Shown: in pieces, positions 25,254-34,463 of the stretch
Position numbering within the stretch: the stretch's first letter is position 1
Layout: the number at the start of each line of letters is the position of its first letter
Source: Mycobacterium adipatum
Lineage (GTDB): Bacteria; Actinomycetota; Actinomycetes; Mycobacteriales; Mycobacteriaceae
Reading direction: 5' to 3'
Assembly (NCBI RefSeq): GCF_001644575.1
Contig: NZ_CP015596.1
Location: forward strand, 3,472,001-3,536,000
Length of the DNA stretch: 64,000 nucleotides
Program-made: the position numbers and the translations under genes
The notes under the pieces: generated by a model
Told to the model about the DNA's origin: nothing
Database searches by the model: none
What the model saw: the letters and a program-made list of their open reading frames with translations, nothing else

Positions 25254-25544
25254 CCCGGCCACCTACGACTACACGCCCGATCACGACGGCAGCACGAGCA
25301 GCTCCCCGACACCGTCCGCTGGAATTGGCGGCCGGGCGATGTCGCGATCTCGGACAACCGGGCCACCCGGCACTACGCGGTCGCCGACTACGACGATCAG
25401 TTCCGGCGGTTGAACCGGGTGACCCTGGCTTGGGATATCCCGGTCGATGTGCACGGCGCGCCCAGCCGCGTCGTCGCCGGGGATGCCGCCCGCTACGCAC
25501 CCGTGGTCGACGCGGCGCCGAACCGGCACGCCTGGGCCGGCTGA
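25254..25544 (+). pseudogene. Remnant of a TauD/TfdA-family dioxygenase (C-terminal part)
   Basis: About 95 codons match the C-terminal end of alpha-ketoglutarate-dependent taurine/alkylsulfate dioxygenases. [19 protein letters not shown] is followed by [20 protein letters not shown], which holds the second iron-binding His and the 2-oxoglutarate Arg. The N-terminal two-thirds, with the HxD iron site, is missing, and no such sequence occurs nearby. The usual LAGD is LAWD here. It lies between the cobN peptide gene and cobG. The exact left end is uncertain. Confidence 0.7.
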
Positions 25545-25573
25545 ACGGCTCTCGTCGGTTCCGGTGCGCGCAG

Positions 25574-25579
25574 TACCGT
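25574..25579 (+). promoter_or_regulatory. -10 hexamer of leaderless promoter for cobG
   Basis: TACCGT is followed by six bases and then the GTG start of cobG. It would drive the cobG-cobH-cobIJ transcript. Confidence 0.5.
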
Positions 25580-25585
25580 GAACGG

Positions 25586-26716
25586 GTGACCCGTTCCCGT
25601 GATCAGGACGCCTGCCCCGGCGCCCTGCAGGTTCACCAGGCGGCCGACGGTGCGCTCATGCGGGTGCGGCTGCCCGGCGGGGTGATCTCGGCGGCGGGTC
25701 TTGCGACGCTGGCTCACCTGGCCGCCGACCAGGGCGGCGGAGCACTGGAACTGACATCGCGCGGCAGCCTGCAGATCCGCGGTATCACCGACCCGGCCCG
25801 GGTCGCCGACGCGCTGTCGGGCGCCGGTCTGCTGCCCTCGCCCACCCACGAACGGGTGCGCAACATCGTGTGCTCCCCGCTGTCGGGCCGCCGCGGCGGG
25901 CTGGCCGATGTGCGCGGATGGGTGACAGCTCTGGACCGGGCGCTGCAGGCTGACGCGGCACTGGCCGCGCTGCCGGGCCGGTTCTGGTTCTCCATCGACG
26001 ACGGCCGCGGTGATGTGTCCGGCCTGCGCGCCGATGTCGGGGTCCAGATCACCGACGGCGGGGTCATCCTCTTGCTCGCCGGTGCCGACACCGGTGTGCG
26101 GCTGGCCGCCGGGGACGCCGTGAGCGCCATGGTCGAGGTCGCCCGGCGGTTCCAGGCGGTGCGCGGGACGCGTTGGCGCGTCAAAGAACTCGACGATCCC
26201 CGACAGTTGATCAGCGATCACGGCGTTGCCGCGCCCGCGGCGGTCGGCCGGTATGCCCACCACACCGGCCATCCGCCGGTGGGCTGGATTGCGCAGACGC
26301 TGGACCCCGCCCCGCACCGGGTGGCCCTCGGCGCGGCGGTGCCACTGGGTGTGCTGCCGGCCCGCACCGCGGAATTCCTGGCGGCCATCGAGGCGCCCCT
26401 CGTGGTGACACCGTGGCGCTCGGTCGTCGTCTGCGACCTCACCGAGGATGTCGCCGACGCCGCCCTGCGGGTGCTGGCGCCGCTGGGTCTCGTGTTCGAC
26501 CAGGACTCGCCGTGGTTGACATTGAGCGCCTGTGCGGGCAGTCCAGGGTGTGACAAATCTCTCTCCGACGTCCGTGCCGACGCCGCCGCCGCGTTGACCG
26601 AGGGCACCCCTGGGGTCCATCGCCATTTTGTTGGCTGCCCACGGGCCTGCGGCAGCCCACGGGACGCCGAGGTGCTGGTGGCCACCGGACACGGTTACCG
26701 GCCACGCCACCCGTAG
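25586..26716 (+). CDS. cobG: Precorrin-3B synthase
   Basis: CobG is the oxygen-dependent monooxygenase that converts precorrin-3A to precorrin-3B, marking the aerobic cobalamin route. The 376-residue protein resembles sulfite/nitrite reductases. [13 protein letters not shown] is near the N-terminus, and the iron-sulfur motif [12 protein letters not shown] is joined with [11 protein letters not shown] (residues about 317-350) to give the four-Cys 4Fe-4S site. GTG at 25586 fits the family N-terminus and has TACCGT exactly six bases upstream, so the message is probably leaderless. The ORF extends upstream into the dioxygenase remnant, which is not meaningful. Confidence 0.93.
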   Translation: MTRSRDQDACPGALQVHQAADGALMRVRLPGGVISAAGLATLAHLAADQGGGALELTSRGSLQIRGITDPARVADALSGAGLLPSPTHERVRNIVCSPLSGRRGGLADVRGWVTALDRALQADAALAALPGRFWFSIDDGRGDVSGLRADVGVQITDGGVILLLAGADTGVRLAAGDAVSAMVEVARRFQAVRGTRWRVKELDDPRQLISDHGVAAPAAVGRYAHHTGHPPVGWIAQTLDPAPHRVALGAAVPLGVLPARTAEFLAAIEAPLVVTPWRSVVVCDLTEDVADAALRVLAPLGLVFDQDSPWLTLSACAGSPGCDKSLSDVRADAAAALTEGTPGVHRHFVGCPRACGSPRDAEVLVATGHGYRPRHP

Positions 26717-26726
26717 GGTGATCGGC

Positions 26727-27353
26727 GTGCTCGATTACACCCGCGACGCTGCGGAAATCTACCGGCAGTCGTTTGCGACCATCCGGGACGAAGCCGACCT
26801 GACCCGCTTCCCCGAGGATGTCGCGCGCGTCGTCGTCCGGCTCATCCACACCTGCGGGCAGGTCGACGTCACCGACCATGTCGCCTTCACCTCCGATGTC
26901 GTTGCCAGGACCCACAGCGCGCTGGCCGCGGGCGCGCCGGTGCTCTGCGATTCGTCGATGGTCGCCGCGGGCATCACCCGCTCCCGGCTGCCGGCAGCCA
27001 ACGAGGTCGTCTCGCTGGTCGCCGATCCGCGCGCGGCCGCCCTGGCCGCCGAACTCGGCAGCACCCGCTCCGCGGCCGGTGTCGACCTGTGGGCCGACCG
27101 GATGGGTGGCGCCGTGCTCGCGATCGGCAACGCCCCCACCGCGCTGTTCCGGCTGCTGGAACTGATCGACCAGGGCGCCCCGGTGCCCGCGGCGGTCCTG
27201 GGCGGCCCGGTCGGGTTCGTGGGCTCGGCCCAGTCCAAGGATGAGCTGATCGCCCGGCCCCGCGGCATGTCCTACCTGGTGGTGACGGGCAGGCGCGGTG
27301 GCAGCGCGATGGCCGCCGCCGCCGTGAATGCGATTGCGAGCGAACGCGAATGA
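26727..27353 (+). CDS. cobH: Precorrin-8X methylmutase
   Basis: CobH moves the C-11 methyl to C-12, forming hydrogenobyrinate. The 208-residue length with the GTG start at 26727 equals the M. tuberculosis protein. Motifs include [19 protein letters not shown] at the N-terminus, [15 protein letters not shown] (active-site His), [19 protein letters not shown], and [14 protein letters not shown] followed by [16 protein letters not shown]. An upstream GTG at 26718 is possible, but TAGGGT at 26714-26719 sits seven bases before the chosen codon and would be part of a promoter. It overlaps cobIJ as ATGA. Confidence 0.95.
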   Translation: MLDYTRDAAEIYRQSFATIRDEADLTRFPEDVARVVVRLIHTCGQVDVTDHVAFTSDVVARTHSALAAGAPVLCDSSMVAAGITRSRLPAANEVVSLVADPRAAALAAELGSTRSAAGVDLWADRMGGAVLAIGNAPTALFRLLELIDQGAPVPAAVLGGPVGFVGSAQSKDELIARPRGMSYLVVTGRRGGSAMAAAAVNAIASERE

Positions 27354-28816
27354 CTCTCCCCTCAAAAGGCACCCTGTACGGTGTCGGCCTCGGCCCCGGT
27401 GATCCGGAACTGGTGACGGTCAAGGCGGCCCGGTTGATCGGCGAAGCCGATGTCGTCGCCTATCACAGCGCGCGGCACGGCCGTAGCATCGCCCGCCGGA
27501 TCGCCGCGCGGTATCTGCGCGACGGACAGATCGAGGAACATCTGGTCTATCCGGTCACCACCGAGACCACCGCGCATCCCGGCGGTTATGCCGGCGCGAT
27601 GGAGGATTTCTACGCTGAGTCCGCCGAGCGCATCGCCGCACACCTGGACGCCGGTCGTAATGTTGCGCTGCTGGCCGAGGGCGATCCACTGTTCTACAGC
27701 TCGTACATGCACATGCACACCCGGCTCACCGAGCGGTTCGAGGCCGTCATCGTGCCCGGCGTGACGTCGGTGAGTGCCGCGTCGGCGGCGACCGGGACGC
27801 CGCTGGTGCAGGGCGACGAGGTCCTGACGATTCTGCCCGGCACGCTGCCCGCCACCGAGCTGACTCGCCGGCTTGCCGATACCGACGCCGCCGTGATCAT
27901 GAAGCTGGGCAAGTCCTATCCCGAAGTACGCCAGGCACTTTCCGAAACGCACCGGCTCGACCGGGCGTTCTACGTGGAACGGGCCAGCACCGATCAGCAG
28001 CGCGTGCTGGCGGCGAGCGAGGTCGACGAGTCCTCGGTCCCCTACTTCTCGGTGGTGATGGTGCCCGGCGAAGCCGCGGCACCGCGCGGGGGTGGCAGCG
28101 TCGCGGTGGTCGGGCTGGGTCCCGGTGACCTGGACTGGATCACCCCGCAGGCGCGCCGCGAATTGGCCGCGGCCACCGATCTGATCGGTTACTTCCCTTA
28201 TCTCGACCGGGTGGGCGCCCGGGCCGGGCAGACCCGGCATGCCAGTGACAACACCGATGAACCGGCGCGCGCCCGGCTGGCCTGTGAACTGGCCCGCCAG
28301 GGCCGGGCGGTGGTGGTGGTGTCCTCCGGCGACCCCGGCGTGTTCGCGATGGCCACCGCCGTGCTCGAGGAGGCCGTCGACTGGCCCGATGTCGAGGTCC
28401 GGGTGATCCCGGCGATGACCGCGGCGCAGGCGGTGGCCAGCCGGGTCGGCGCGCCACTGGGCCACGACTACGCCGTCATCTCACTGTCGGATCGCCTCAA
28501 GCCGTGGGAGATCATCGCCGCCCGGGTCAGTGCGGCCGCGGCCGCCGACATGGTGATCGCCGTCTACAACCCGGCCTCGAAGACGCGGACCTGGCAGGTC
28601 GGCGAGATGCAGAGACTGCTGCTCGAACACCGGGATCCCGCCACGCCGGTGGTGATCGGGCGCGATGTCGCGGGACCGAACGAGACGGTGCGGGTGGTGG
28701 CGCTCGGCGATCTGGATCCCGGTGAGGTGGACATGCGCTGCCTGCTCATCATCGGGTCCTCGCAGACCCGCCGGCACGGTGACACGGTCTTCACACCCCG
28801 CAACTACCCGCACTGA
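27350..28816 (+). CDS. cobIJ: Fused precorrin-2 C20- / precorrin-3B C17-methyltransferase
   Basis: This 488-residue bifunctional protein joins two SAM-dependent uroporphyrin-III-C-methyltransferase-like domains. CobI (about residues 1-240; [45 protein letters not shown]) methylates C-20. CobJ (about 245-488; [58 protein letters not shown]) methylates C-17 with ring contraction. The same fusion exists in M. tuberculosis (Rv2066). It is coupled to cobH by an ATGA overlap and is the last gene of the cobG-H-IJ unit. Confidence 0.96.
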   Translation: MTLPSKGTLYGVGLGPGDPELVTVKAARLIGEADVVAYHSARHGRSIARRIAARYLRDGQIEEHLVYPVTTETTAHPGGYAGAMEDFYAESAERIAAHLDAGRNVALLAEGDPLFYSSYMHMHTRLTERFEAVIVPGVTSVSAASAATGTPLVQGDEVLTILPGTLPATELTRRLADTDAAVIMKLGKSYPEVRQALSETHRLDRAFYVERASTDQQRVLAASEVDESSVPYFSVVMVPGEAAAPRGGGSVAVVGLGPGDLDWITPQARRELAAATDLIGYFPYLDRVGARAGQTRHASDNTDEPARARLACELARQGRAVVVVSSGDPGVFAMATAVLEEAVDWPDVEVRVIPAMTAAQAVASRVGAPLGHDYAVISLSDRLKPWEIIAARVSAAAAADMVIAVYNPASKTRTWQVGEMQRLLLEHRDPATPVVIGRDVAGPNETVRVVALGDLDPGEVDMRCLLIIGSSQTRRHGDTVFTPRNYPH

Positions 28817-28833
28817 CAACCGTCGAGAATCGT

Positions 28834-28845
28834 TGACAGTTGTCA
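28834..28845. promoter_or_regulatory. TGACA-NN-TGTCA element (putative TetR operator, site B)
   Basis: TGACAGTTGTCA lies at -24 to -35 from the predicted transcription start of the TetR gene, overlapping the -35 region. The larger context GTTGACAGTTGTCAG matches site A near 7.79 kb outside the two central bases. A CTGACAAC half-site at 28813-28820 also pairs with GTTGTCAG at 28839-28846. The position is ideal for autorepression. Confidence 0.55.
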
Positions 28846-28855
28846 GAGGCGGGGA

Positions 28856-28861
28856 TAACGT
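28856..28861 (+). promoter_or_regulatory. -10 hexamer of the TetR-phosphotransferase promoter
   Basis: TAACGT ends seven bases before the ATG at 28869 and lies just downstream of the operator-like palindrome. No ribosome binding site is seen, consistent with a leaderless message. Confidence 0.5.
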
Positions 28862-28868
28862 CCCGCTG

Positions 28869-29549
28869 ATGCAACGGGGTGACCATGTCGTGAGCCGCGC
28901 GGGACCGGCTACCCGGTCGCAGACCGACCGGCGCCGGCCACCGCGCAGCGACCAGCGCCGCGCCGCCATCCTGGATGCCTTCGACGCGGCGTTGCGCGCG
29001 CACGGCCTCGACGCGGTCAACATCGCCGATGTCGCCGCGAACGCCGGCGTCAGCCGGTCGGCGTTCTATTTCTATTTCGAGAACAAGGCTGCGGCCGTGG
29101 CCGCCCTGCTCGAGACGATGTACGACGACGTCTTCGCCGCGAGCGATATCGTCACCGCGTCCGAAGGCTCGCCGCGGTGGCGGATCCACTCGATGCTCGA
29201 AGCGCTGATGGAAACCGGTGCGGCGCATCGATACCTGTTCACCGCCATGCTGGACGCCCGCGCGGCGAGCAGCGCGATCCGCGAGATCTGGGACAGTTCC
29301 CGGGAAGCGTTCGTTCCGGTGATCGCGGCGATGATCGAGTCCGAGCGCGCCGCCGGCAACGCCCCCGCCGGTCCCGCAGCCGAGGTGCTCGCCGGGGTGC
29401 TGCTCGAACTCAATGACCGCCTCCTCGAACGCTTCACCCTCGGCGGACCGCGGTCCCGCGAGGAACTCATCCTCGGCGCGGAAACCATCTGGCTGCACAC
29501 CATTTTCGGCACGGCGATCGGAGTAGATGAAGTGCGAGAGACGTCATGA
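28869..29549 (+). CDS. TetR-family transcriptional regulator
   Basis: The 226-residue protein has a basic, proline-rich N-terminal arm (about 1-30), then a TetR helix-turn-helix (about 34-80; RRAAILDAFDAALRAHGLDAV, IADVAANAGVSRSAFYFYFENK). A helical ligand-binding domain with an EthR-like flavour follows (WRIHSMLEALMETG, RYLFTAMLDARAAS, VFLELNDRLLERFTLG-type end). It is coupled by ATGA overlap to a phosphotransferase gene and is preceded by a palindrome suitable for autoregulation. The start could be ATG at 28869 or GTG at 28890. The ligand is unknown. Confidence 0.88.
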   Translation: MQRGDHVVSRAGPATRSQTDRRRPPRSDQRRAAILDAFDAALRAHGLDAVNIADVAANAGVSRSAFYFYFENKAAAVAALLETMYDDVFAASDIVTASEGSPRWRIHSMLEALMETGAAHRYLFTAMLDARAASSAIREIWDSSREAFVPVIAAMIESERAAGNAPAGPAAEVLAGVLLELNDRLLERFTLGGPRSREELILGAETIWLHTIFGTAIGVDEVRETS

Positions 29550-30595
29550 CCCACCCGATCCCCCGCCGCCCCGAGGAGGTGACCGCGGCCTGGCTGGGCG
29601 GTGTGCTGCGCGCCGATGTGCGCAGCGTCGAGGCCGCGCCCATCGGCACCGGTCAGACCGGAGCCACCTACCGACTGACGGTGCAGTACGGAGCCGATAC
29701 CGGCCTGCCGAGCAGCTTCGCCATCAAACTGCCCTCCCAGGACGACACCGTCCGTGACCGGGTGGCCATCGGCTACCGGTCCGAGCACGCCTTCTACCGC
29801 GATGTCGCCGATCAGGTCCAGATCCCCATCCCGCGCAGCTACCACTGCGAAATCGGGGGCGACGGCGCCGAATTCGTCCTGTTGCTGGCCGATATGGCGC
29901 CCGCCGAACAGGGCGACCAGATCGCCGGGTGCAGCGCAGCGGAGGCGCGGCTGGCCGTACGGGCCCTGGCCGGGCTGCACGCACCGAGTTGGTGCGACCC
30001 GAAGTGGACCGACTTCCCCGGTATCGCCATGCCGAAGCCGGACGCTGCGATGGCCTCCGGGATGGGCGAGGTGGCCACCATGGCCACCGATCTCACCCTG
30101 GACAAACTCGGCGCCCGGATGAGCGCCGAGGACCGCGACACCCTGAAGGCGTCGATGGCGGTGGTGACACCGTGGCTGCAGACCGAGCCCGACCGATTCG
30201 CGCTCCTGCACGGTGACTACCGGCTGGACAACATGCTGTTCGATCCGGACCGCACGCAGATCACGGTGGTGGACTGGCAGACTTTGGGCTCCGGGCTGCC
30301 GGCGCGGGATCTCGCGTACTTCACCGGCACCAGCCTGGACCCGGTGACCCGCGGGAGCATCGAACGGGACCTGGTGGCCGACTATCACGCCGCGCTGGTG
30401 GCCCTCGGTGTGTCCGGGTACGACGCACAGAGTTGTTGGCGGGACTACCGCCTGGGCATGCTGCAGGCGCCGCTGATCATCGTGTTCGGGGTGGCGTTCG
30501 CGACCTCCACCGAACGCGGTGACGACATGATGCTCGTGATGGCCGAGCGGTCGTGCCGCGCGATCCGCGAACTCGACACCCTGGGCCTCATCTGA
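29546..30595 (+). CDS. Phosphotransferase (APH / DUF1679-like kinase)
   Basis: The 349-residue kinase-fold protein includes PIGTGQTGATYRLTV (nucleotide loop, about 32-46), FAIKLPSQ (ATP-binding Lys), [15 protein letters not shown] (catalytic Asp and Asn, about 223-237) and VVDWQTLGSG (metal-binding Asp). It resembles aminoglycoside phosphotransferases and ecdysteroid-kinase-like proteins that phosphorylate small hydroxylated molecules. The substrate is unknown. It overlaps the TetR gene by ATGA and shares fold, motifs and a predicted operator with the kinase fusion at 5.7-7.8 kb. It ends 8 bases inside the convergent cobK end. Confidence 0.88.
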   Translation: MTHPIPRRPEEVTAAWLGGVLRADVRSVEAAPIGTGQTGATYRLTVQYGADTGLPSSFAIKLPSQDDTVRDRVAIGYRSEHAFYRDVADQVQIPIPRSYHCEIGGDGAEFVLLLADMAPAEQGDQIAGCSAAEARLAVRALAGLHAPSWCDPKWTDFPGIAMPKPDAAMASGMGEVATMATDLTLDKLGARMSAEDRDTLKASMAVVTPWLQTEPDRFALLHGDYRLDNMLFDPDRTQITVVDWQTLGSGLPARDLAYFTGTSLDPVTRGSIERDLVADYHAALVALGVSGYDAQSCWRDYRLGMLQAPLIIVFGVAFATSTERGDDMMLVMAERSCRAIRELDTLGLI

Positions 30596-31313
30596 GGTTG
30601 GCCAGCCAGTCGACGGCCCCGTCGACACTGTTCACCACGCGCACACCCGCGGGCAGCGCCGGCCGGCTCACCATGACCACCGGGATCCCGGTCTCGGCGG
30701 CGGCCTGCAGCTTGGCCCGCGTCATGGCGCCACCGCTGTTCTTGGTCACCAGGGCGTCGATACCGAACTCACGCAGCAGTTTCCGTTCACCCTCGACGCG
30801 GTAGGGGCCGCGCGAGAGCAGCACCTCACGGTGCGCAGGCAACAGCTCATCCTCGGGAGCGGTGACCGCGCGGATCAGAAACCAGGCATCGGAGTCCCGG
30901 AATGCCGCCGTCCCGGAGCGCCCCGTGGTGAGGAACACCCGCCGGTAGCCGCGACGCGCCACCACCTCGGCGGCCTCGGTGTCGGAGCCGACCGCGATGG
31001 CGTCACCGTCCGGCCAGGCCGGCCGGGCCAGCACCAGATGCGGCAGACCGACCCGTGCGGCCGCCTGCGCGGCATTGGCCGTGATGGTCGCGGCGAACGG
31101 ATGGGTGGCATCCACCACCGCGGTGATGCCGTTACCGCGCAGCCACTGCGCCAGTCCCGCGGCGCCGCCGAAGCCGCCGATGCGCACCTCGCCGACCGGC
31201 AGGGCCGGGTCGGGCACCCGCCCGGCCAGCGAGCTGATGACCGGGATATCCGGGTGCAGCCGGGCGGCCAGCGCGCGCGCCTCCCCCGTCCCGCCCAGCA
31301 GCAGAACCCGCAT
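30588..31313 (-). CDS. cobK: Precorrin-6A reductase
   Basis: CobK reduces precorrin-6A to precorrin-6B with NADPH. The 241-residue length fits. MRVLLLGGTGEARALAARL forms the nucleotide-binding turn, followed by VISSLAGRVPDPALPVGEVRIGGFGG (in parts), VVDATHPFAATITANAA and, near the end, VTKNSGGAMTRAKLQAAAE. All are typical. It lies 2 bp after cobM in a cobL-cobM-cobK transcript. Its last 8 bases overlap the convergent phosphotransferase gene. Confidence 0.95.
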   Translation of the reverse strand: MRVLLLGGTGEARALAARLHPDIPVISSLAGRVPDPALPVGEVRIGGFGGAAGLAQWLRGNGITAVVDATHPFAATITANAAQAAARVGLPHLVLARPAWPDGDAIAVGSDTEAAEVVARRGYRRVFLTTGRSGTAAFRDSDAWFLIRAVTAPEDELLPAHREVLLSRGPYRVEGERKLLREFGIDALVTKNSGGAMTRAKLQAAAETGIPVVMVSRPALPAGVRVVNSVDGAVDWLANLR

Positions 31314-31315
31314 CC

Positions 31316-32071
31316 TCAGTGCCGGCTTCCGCGGCGGCGACCCGACGAGTACAGGTAGCTGTCGGCGAAACCCTCCGCCGCCAGCACATCGCCGACGATG
31401 ATGACCGCGGTGCGGGTGATTCCCGCGGCCTTCATCTGGGCGGCGAGCTCGCCCAACGGGCTGCGCAGAACCTGCTCGGTGGGCCAGCTCGCGAACGCGA
31501 CCACCGCGCAGGGGGTGTCGGCGGTATAGCCCCCCGCGGTGAGCTGCTCGACGATGGTGTCGATCTGCGCGGCGGCCAGATGCAGGATCAGGGTGTTGCC
31601 CGGTGCCGACAATGCGGCCAGCGTCTCCTTCTCGGGCATCGCCGTGGACAACGTCGCGACCCGGCTCAGCGTCACCGTCTGCGACACACCGGGCACCGTC
31701 AGCTCACGGCCCACGGCGGCCGCCGCCGCCGCGAACGCCGGCACCCCGGGCACGATCTCCCAGGCGATACCCAGCGCATCGAGCCGGCGGCACTGTTCGG
31801 CCAGCGCGCTGTAGATCGACGGATCCCCGGAGTGCAGCCGGGCCACATCCAGTCCGGCGGCGTCGGCGGCCGCCAGCTCGTCGATGATCTGTTCCAGGTC
31901 CAGCGGACCGGTATCGATGATCCTGGCGCCGTCGGGGCATTCCGCGAGCAGGTCTTCGGGCATGATCGAACCCGCGTACAGGCACACCTGGCAGCGGTTG
32001 AGCAGGCGCTGGCCGCGCACCGTGATCAGATCGGCCGCACCCGGGCCGGCCCCGATGAAGTAGACCGTCAC
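31316..32071 (-). CDS. cobM: Precorrin-4 C11-methyltransferase
   Basis: CobM uses S-adenosylmethionine to methylate precorrin-4 at C-11. The 251-residue protein carries VYFIGAGPGAADLITVRG, YAGSIMPEDLLAECP, RLHSGDPSIYSALAEQ, EIVPGVPAFAAAAAAV and LTVPGVSQTVTLSR, all CobM hallmarks. The start is GTG at 32069-32071, overlapping the cobL stop as GTGA. A longer upstream frame would lie inside cobL. A hydrophilic basic tail (SSGRRRGSRH) ends the protein. Confidence 0.95.
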   Translation of the reverse strand: MTVYFIGAGPGAADLITVRGQRLLNRCQVCLYAGSIMPEDLLAECPDGARIIDTGPLDLEQIIDELAAADAAGLDVARLHSGDPSIYSALAEQCRRLDALGIAWEIVPGVPAFAAAAAAVGRELTVPGVSQTVTLSRVATLSTAMPEKETLAALSAPGNTLILHLAAAQIDTIVEQLTAGGYTADTPCAVVAFASWPTEQVLRSPLGELAAQMKAAGITRTAVIIVGDVLAAEGFADSYLYSSGRRRGSRH

Positions 32072-33246
32072 GGCTTGACCACCGCCCACTGGGTGACCGG
32101 GTAGGCGGGCCGGAAGCCGGTGAACCCACCGATCGGTTCGCCGCGGTAGTGCTGAAACCGGCGCAACTGGCCTCCTAGCGTCGAATGGCGATCGATGACC
32201 GCGGCCTCCGATTCTGCCGTGACCACATTGGCCACCAATCGGCCCCCGGCCGGTAGCCGGTCGAAGCAGGCGTCGAGCAGACCCGGCTCGGTGATACCGC
32301 CGCCGACGAAGATCACCGAGGGCTCCGCGGCGCCGTCGAAGCCGGCCGGGGCCGGGCCGCGCACCTCGACGTTCACCCCGAACGCGACAACATTGGCGGC
32401 GATACGCGCGCGACGCTGCTCGGAACGCTCGAACGCCACCGCCGTGCACGCCGCCCCGCTGCGGCACCATTCGACGGCGATACTGCCCGAGCCGGAACCG
32501 ACATCCCACAGTCGTTCACCGGGCCGCGGGCCCAACGCGGCCAGGGTCACCGCGCGGATGCCCTGTTTGGTGATCTGCCCGTCATGGGCGAAAGCCTCAT
32601 CGGGCAGTACCTGGTAGCGCCTGTCATCGGGAAGATAGTGCACCGCAACGACATTCAGGTCGTCGATATCGCCCATCGCGCCGTCGGCCCAGTCCCGCGC
32701 CGAAGCGACCCGGCGCCGCTCGCCCGGTCCACCCAGCTGCTCGAGCACGGCCAGTTCGGAATCGCCGCGGCCGGTATCGGCCAGCAGAGCGGCCAGCGTC
32801 ACCGGGCTGTTGCCGTCGCGGCTGAGCACCACTGCGCGCCCGCCACGGCGCACCGCGGTATGCACCGGTGCGGTCACCAGGCTGATGACCTCGGTGTCCT
32901 GCACGGACCAGCCCATCCGGGCGCACGCCAACGTCACCGAGGACACCTGAGGGAGCACGCGCACCGCATCCGCGCCGAATCGGCGGATCAGGGTTGCCCC
33001 GATACCGTGCAGCAGCGGGTCACCGCTGGCCACCACGTGCACATCGCCGTCACCGCCGGGATCGAGCTGCTCCAGCGCCGGCAGCAGCGGCGACGGCCAC
33101 GACCGGCGCTGCGCCCCGACGGTGTCGTCGAGCAGATCCAATTGCCGCGGCGCGCCGTAGATGAGGGTGGCCCCGGCCAGTTCGGCCCGCGCTCCCGCAC
33201 CGAGGCCGGACATGCCGTCGGCCCCGATCCCGACCACGACGATCAT
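32068..33246 (-). CDS. cobL: Precorrin-6Y C5,15-methyltransferase (decarboxylating)
   Basis: CobL methylates precorrin-6B at C-5 and C-15 and decarboxylates the C-12 acetate. The 392-residue protein combines an N-terminal CbiE-type methyltransferase (about 1-195; VVGIGADGMSGLGAGARAEL, VHVVASGDPLLHGIGATL) and a C-terminal CbiT-type Rossmann methyltransferase (about 215-385; HDGQITKQGIRAVTLAALGP, LWDVGSGSGSIAVEWCR, FVGGGITEPGLLD). It is the first gene of the minus-strand cobL-M-K unit and is 16 bp from the SDR gene stop upstream. Confidence 0.95.
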   Translation of the reverse strand: MIVVVGIGADGMSGLGAGARAELAGATLIYGAPRQLDLLDDTVGAQRRSWPSPLLPALEQLDPGGDGDVHVVASGDPLLHGIGATLIRRFGADAVRVLPQVSSVTLACARMGWSVQDTEVISLVTAPVHTAVRRGGRAVVLSRDGNSPVTLAALLADTGRGDSELAVLEQLGGPGERRRVASARDWADGAMGDIDDLNVVAVHYLPDDRRYQVLPDEAFAHDGQITKQGIRAVTLAALGPRPGERLWDVGSGSGSIAVEWCRSGAACTAVAFERSEQRRARIAANVVAFGVNVEVRGPAPAGFDGAAEPSVIFVGGGITEPGLLDACFDRLPAGGRLVANVVTAESEAAVIDRHSTLGGQLRRFQHYRGEPIGGFTGFRPAYPVTQWAVVKP

Positions 33247-33262
33247 CTGGCTCCTCCACTCG

Positions 33263-34009
33263 TCATCGCGGCAACCGCCGCCAGATCGGCCCGGGCAGGA
33301 TCCGGAACACCGCGGCGATCAGGCCGACCTGCCACGGCACCCAGACACTCCGGCGCCGGCCCGCCAGGGCGCGCACCGTGGCGTCGGCCACCTGGGCGGG
33401 AGTGCTGGAGAACGGTGCCGCTGCCATTCCCTCGGTCATCCGCCCGACCACGAAACCGGGGCGGACCACCAGCAGGCGCTTGTGGTGGGCGACGCGGGCG
33501 TACTCGGCGAAGCCGCTGCAGAATCCGTCCAGACCGGCCTTGGCCGAACCGTACACGTAGTTGGCGCGGCGGACCCGTACCCCGGCGATCGACGAGAACG
33601 TCACCATCGTCGCGGGCCCACGGGCCGACAGTGCGAGCAGTGCGGTCAGCAAGCTGACCTGCGCCACGTAATCGGTGTGCACGATCGCCGCGGCGTGCGC
33701 CGCGTCCAGCTCGGCTCGTTGCTGGTCGCCGAGCACCCCGAACGCCAACACCGCCGTGCTCCAGGACGCGCCGTGCCGGTCGACGATCGAGCGCAGAACG
33801 GCGGTGTGCGAGCCGATATCGTCGGCATCGAACTCACAGACGTGGACCTCCGCCGCGCCCGCGGCCCGCACGGCCTCGACCTCGGCGGTCAGCTCATCGG
33901 CCCGCCGGGCGGCCAACACCACGGTCCGTCCCGGCGCCAACCGCGTGGCCACCTGCACGCCGATCTCGCTGCGCCCGCCGAAAATCACGACGTAGCCCGT
34001 GTCCTCCAT
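33263..34009 (-). CDS. Short-chain dehydrogenase (DprE2-like, Rv2073c-type)
   Basis: The 248-residue NAD(P)-dependent SDR starts with VVIFGGRSEIGVQVATRL, whose GGRSEIG nucleotide loop resembles decaprenylphosphoryl-2-keto-ribose reductase rather than the common TGxxxGIG. VTFSSIAGVRVRRANYVYGSAKAGLD contains the Ser and the YxxxK catalytic pair. The C-terminus has a hydrophobic patch (VGLIAAVFRILPGPIW) that may contact membrane. The start was set at the ATG of MEDTGYVV. It is divergent from a PPOX gene with 35 bp between. The substrate is unknown. Confidence 0.88.
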   Translation of the reverse strand: MEDTGYVVIFGGRSEIGVQVATRLAPGRTVVLAARRADELTAEVEAVRAAGAAEVHVCEFDADDIGSHTAVLRSIVDRHGASWSTAVLAFGVLGDQQRAELDAAHAAAIVHTDYVAQVSLLTALLALSARGPATMVTFSSIAGVRVRRANYVYGSAKAGLDGFCSGFAEYARVAHHKRLLVVRPGFVVGRMTEGMAAAPFSSTPAQVADATVRALAGRRRSVWVPWQVGLIAAVFRILPGPIWRRLPR

Positions 34010-34044
34010 GGCAGTGATTATGTCCTGCGCTAGCGTGGACCCCG

Positions 34045-34458
34045 ATGGGCAAGGCAACCACCCGACTGACCACTGATGCGCTGGCGTTCCTGACCGAGCG
34101 TCATCTCGCGATGCTGACCACCCTGCGCGGTGACAACTCGCCGCACGTGGTGGCCGTGGGGTTCACCTTCGACCCGACCACCCATATCGCCCGGGTGATC
34201 ACGACCGGCGGTTCGCAGAAGGCCGTCAACGCCAAGGAGCGCGGGGTCGCGGTGCTCAGTCAGGTCGACGGTGCGCGGTGGTTGTCCCTGGAGGGTTCGG
34301 CCACCGTGAGCGGCGATCCCGACGATGTGCGCGACGCCGAATTGCGTTATGCGCAGCGCTACCGCACGCCGCGGGTCAATCCGCGCCGGGTGGTCATCGA
34401 GGTGCGTATCGAGCGGGTGCTCGGATCCTCGACGCTGCTGGACCGCACCGAGGCCTGA
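34045..34458 (+). CDS. PPOX-class F420-dependent reductase (Rv2074-type)
   Basis: The 137-residue split-barrel protein corresponds by position and sequence character to M. tuberculosis Rv2074, which has been described as an F420H2-dependent biliverdin reductase. [29 protein letters not shown] starts the barrel (in parts), and [23 protein letters not shown] forms the central strands. [21 protein letters not shown] ends it with basic residues suited to F420. TAGCGT lies eight bases before the ATG. The link to cobalamin genes is positional only. Confidence 0.85.
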   Translation: MGKATTRLTTDALAFLTERHLAMLTTLRGDNSPHVVAVGFTFDPTTHIARVITTGGSQKAVNAKERGVAVLSQVDGARWLSLEGSATVSGDPDDVRDAELRYAQRYRTPRVNPRRVVIEVRIERVLGSSTLLDRTEA

Positions 34459-34463
34459 GTGCC

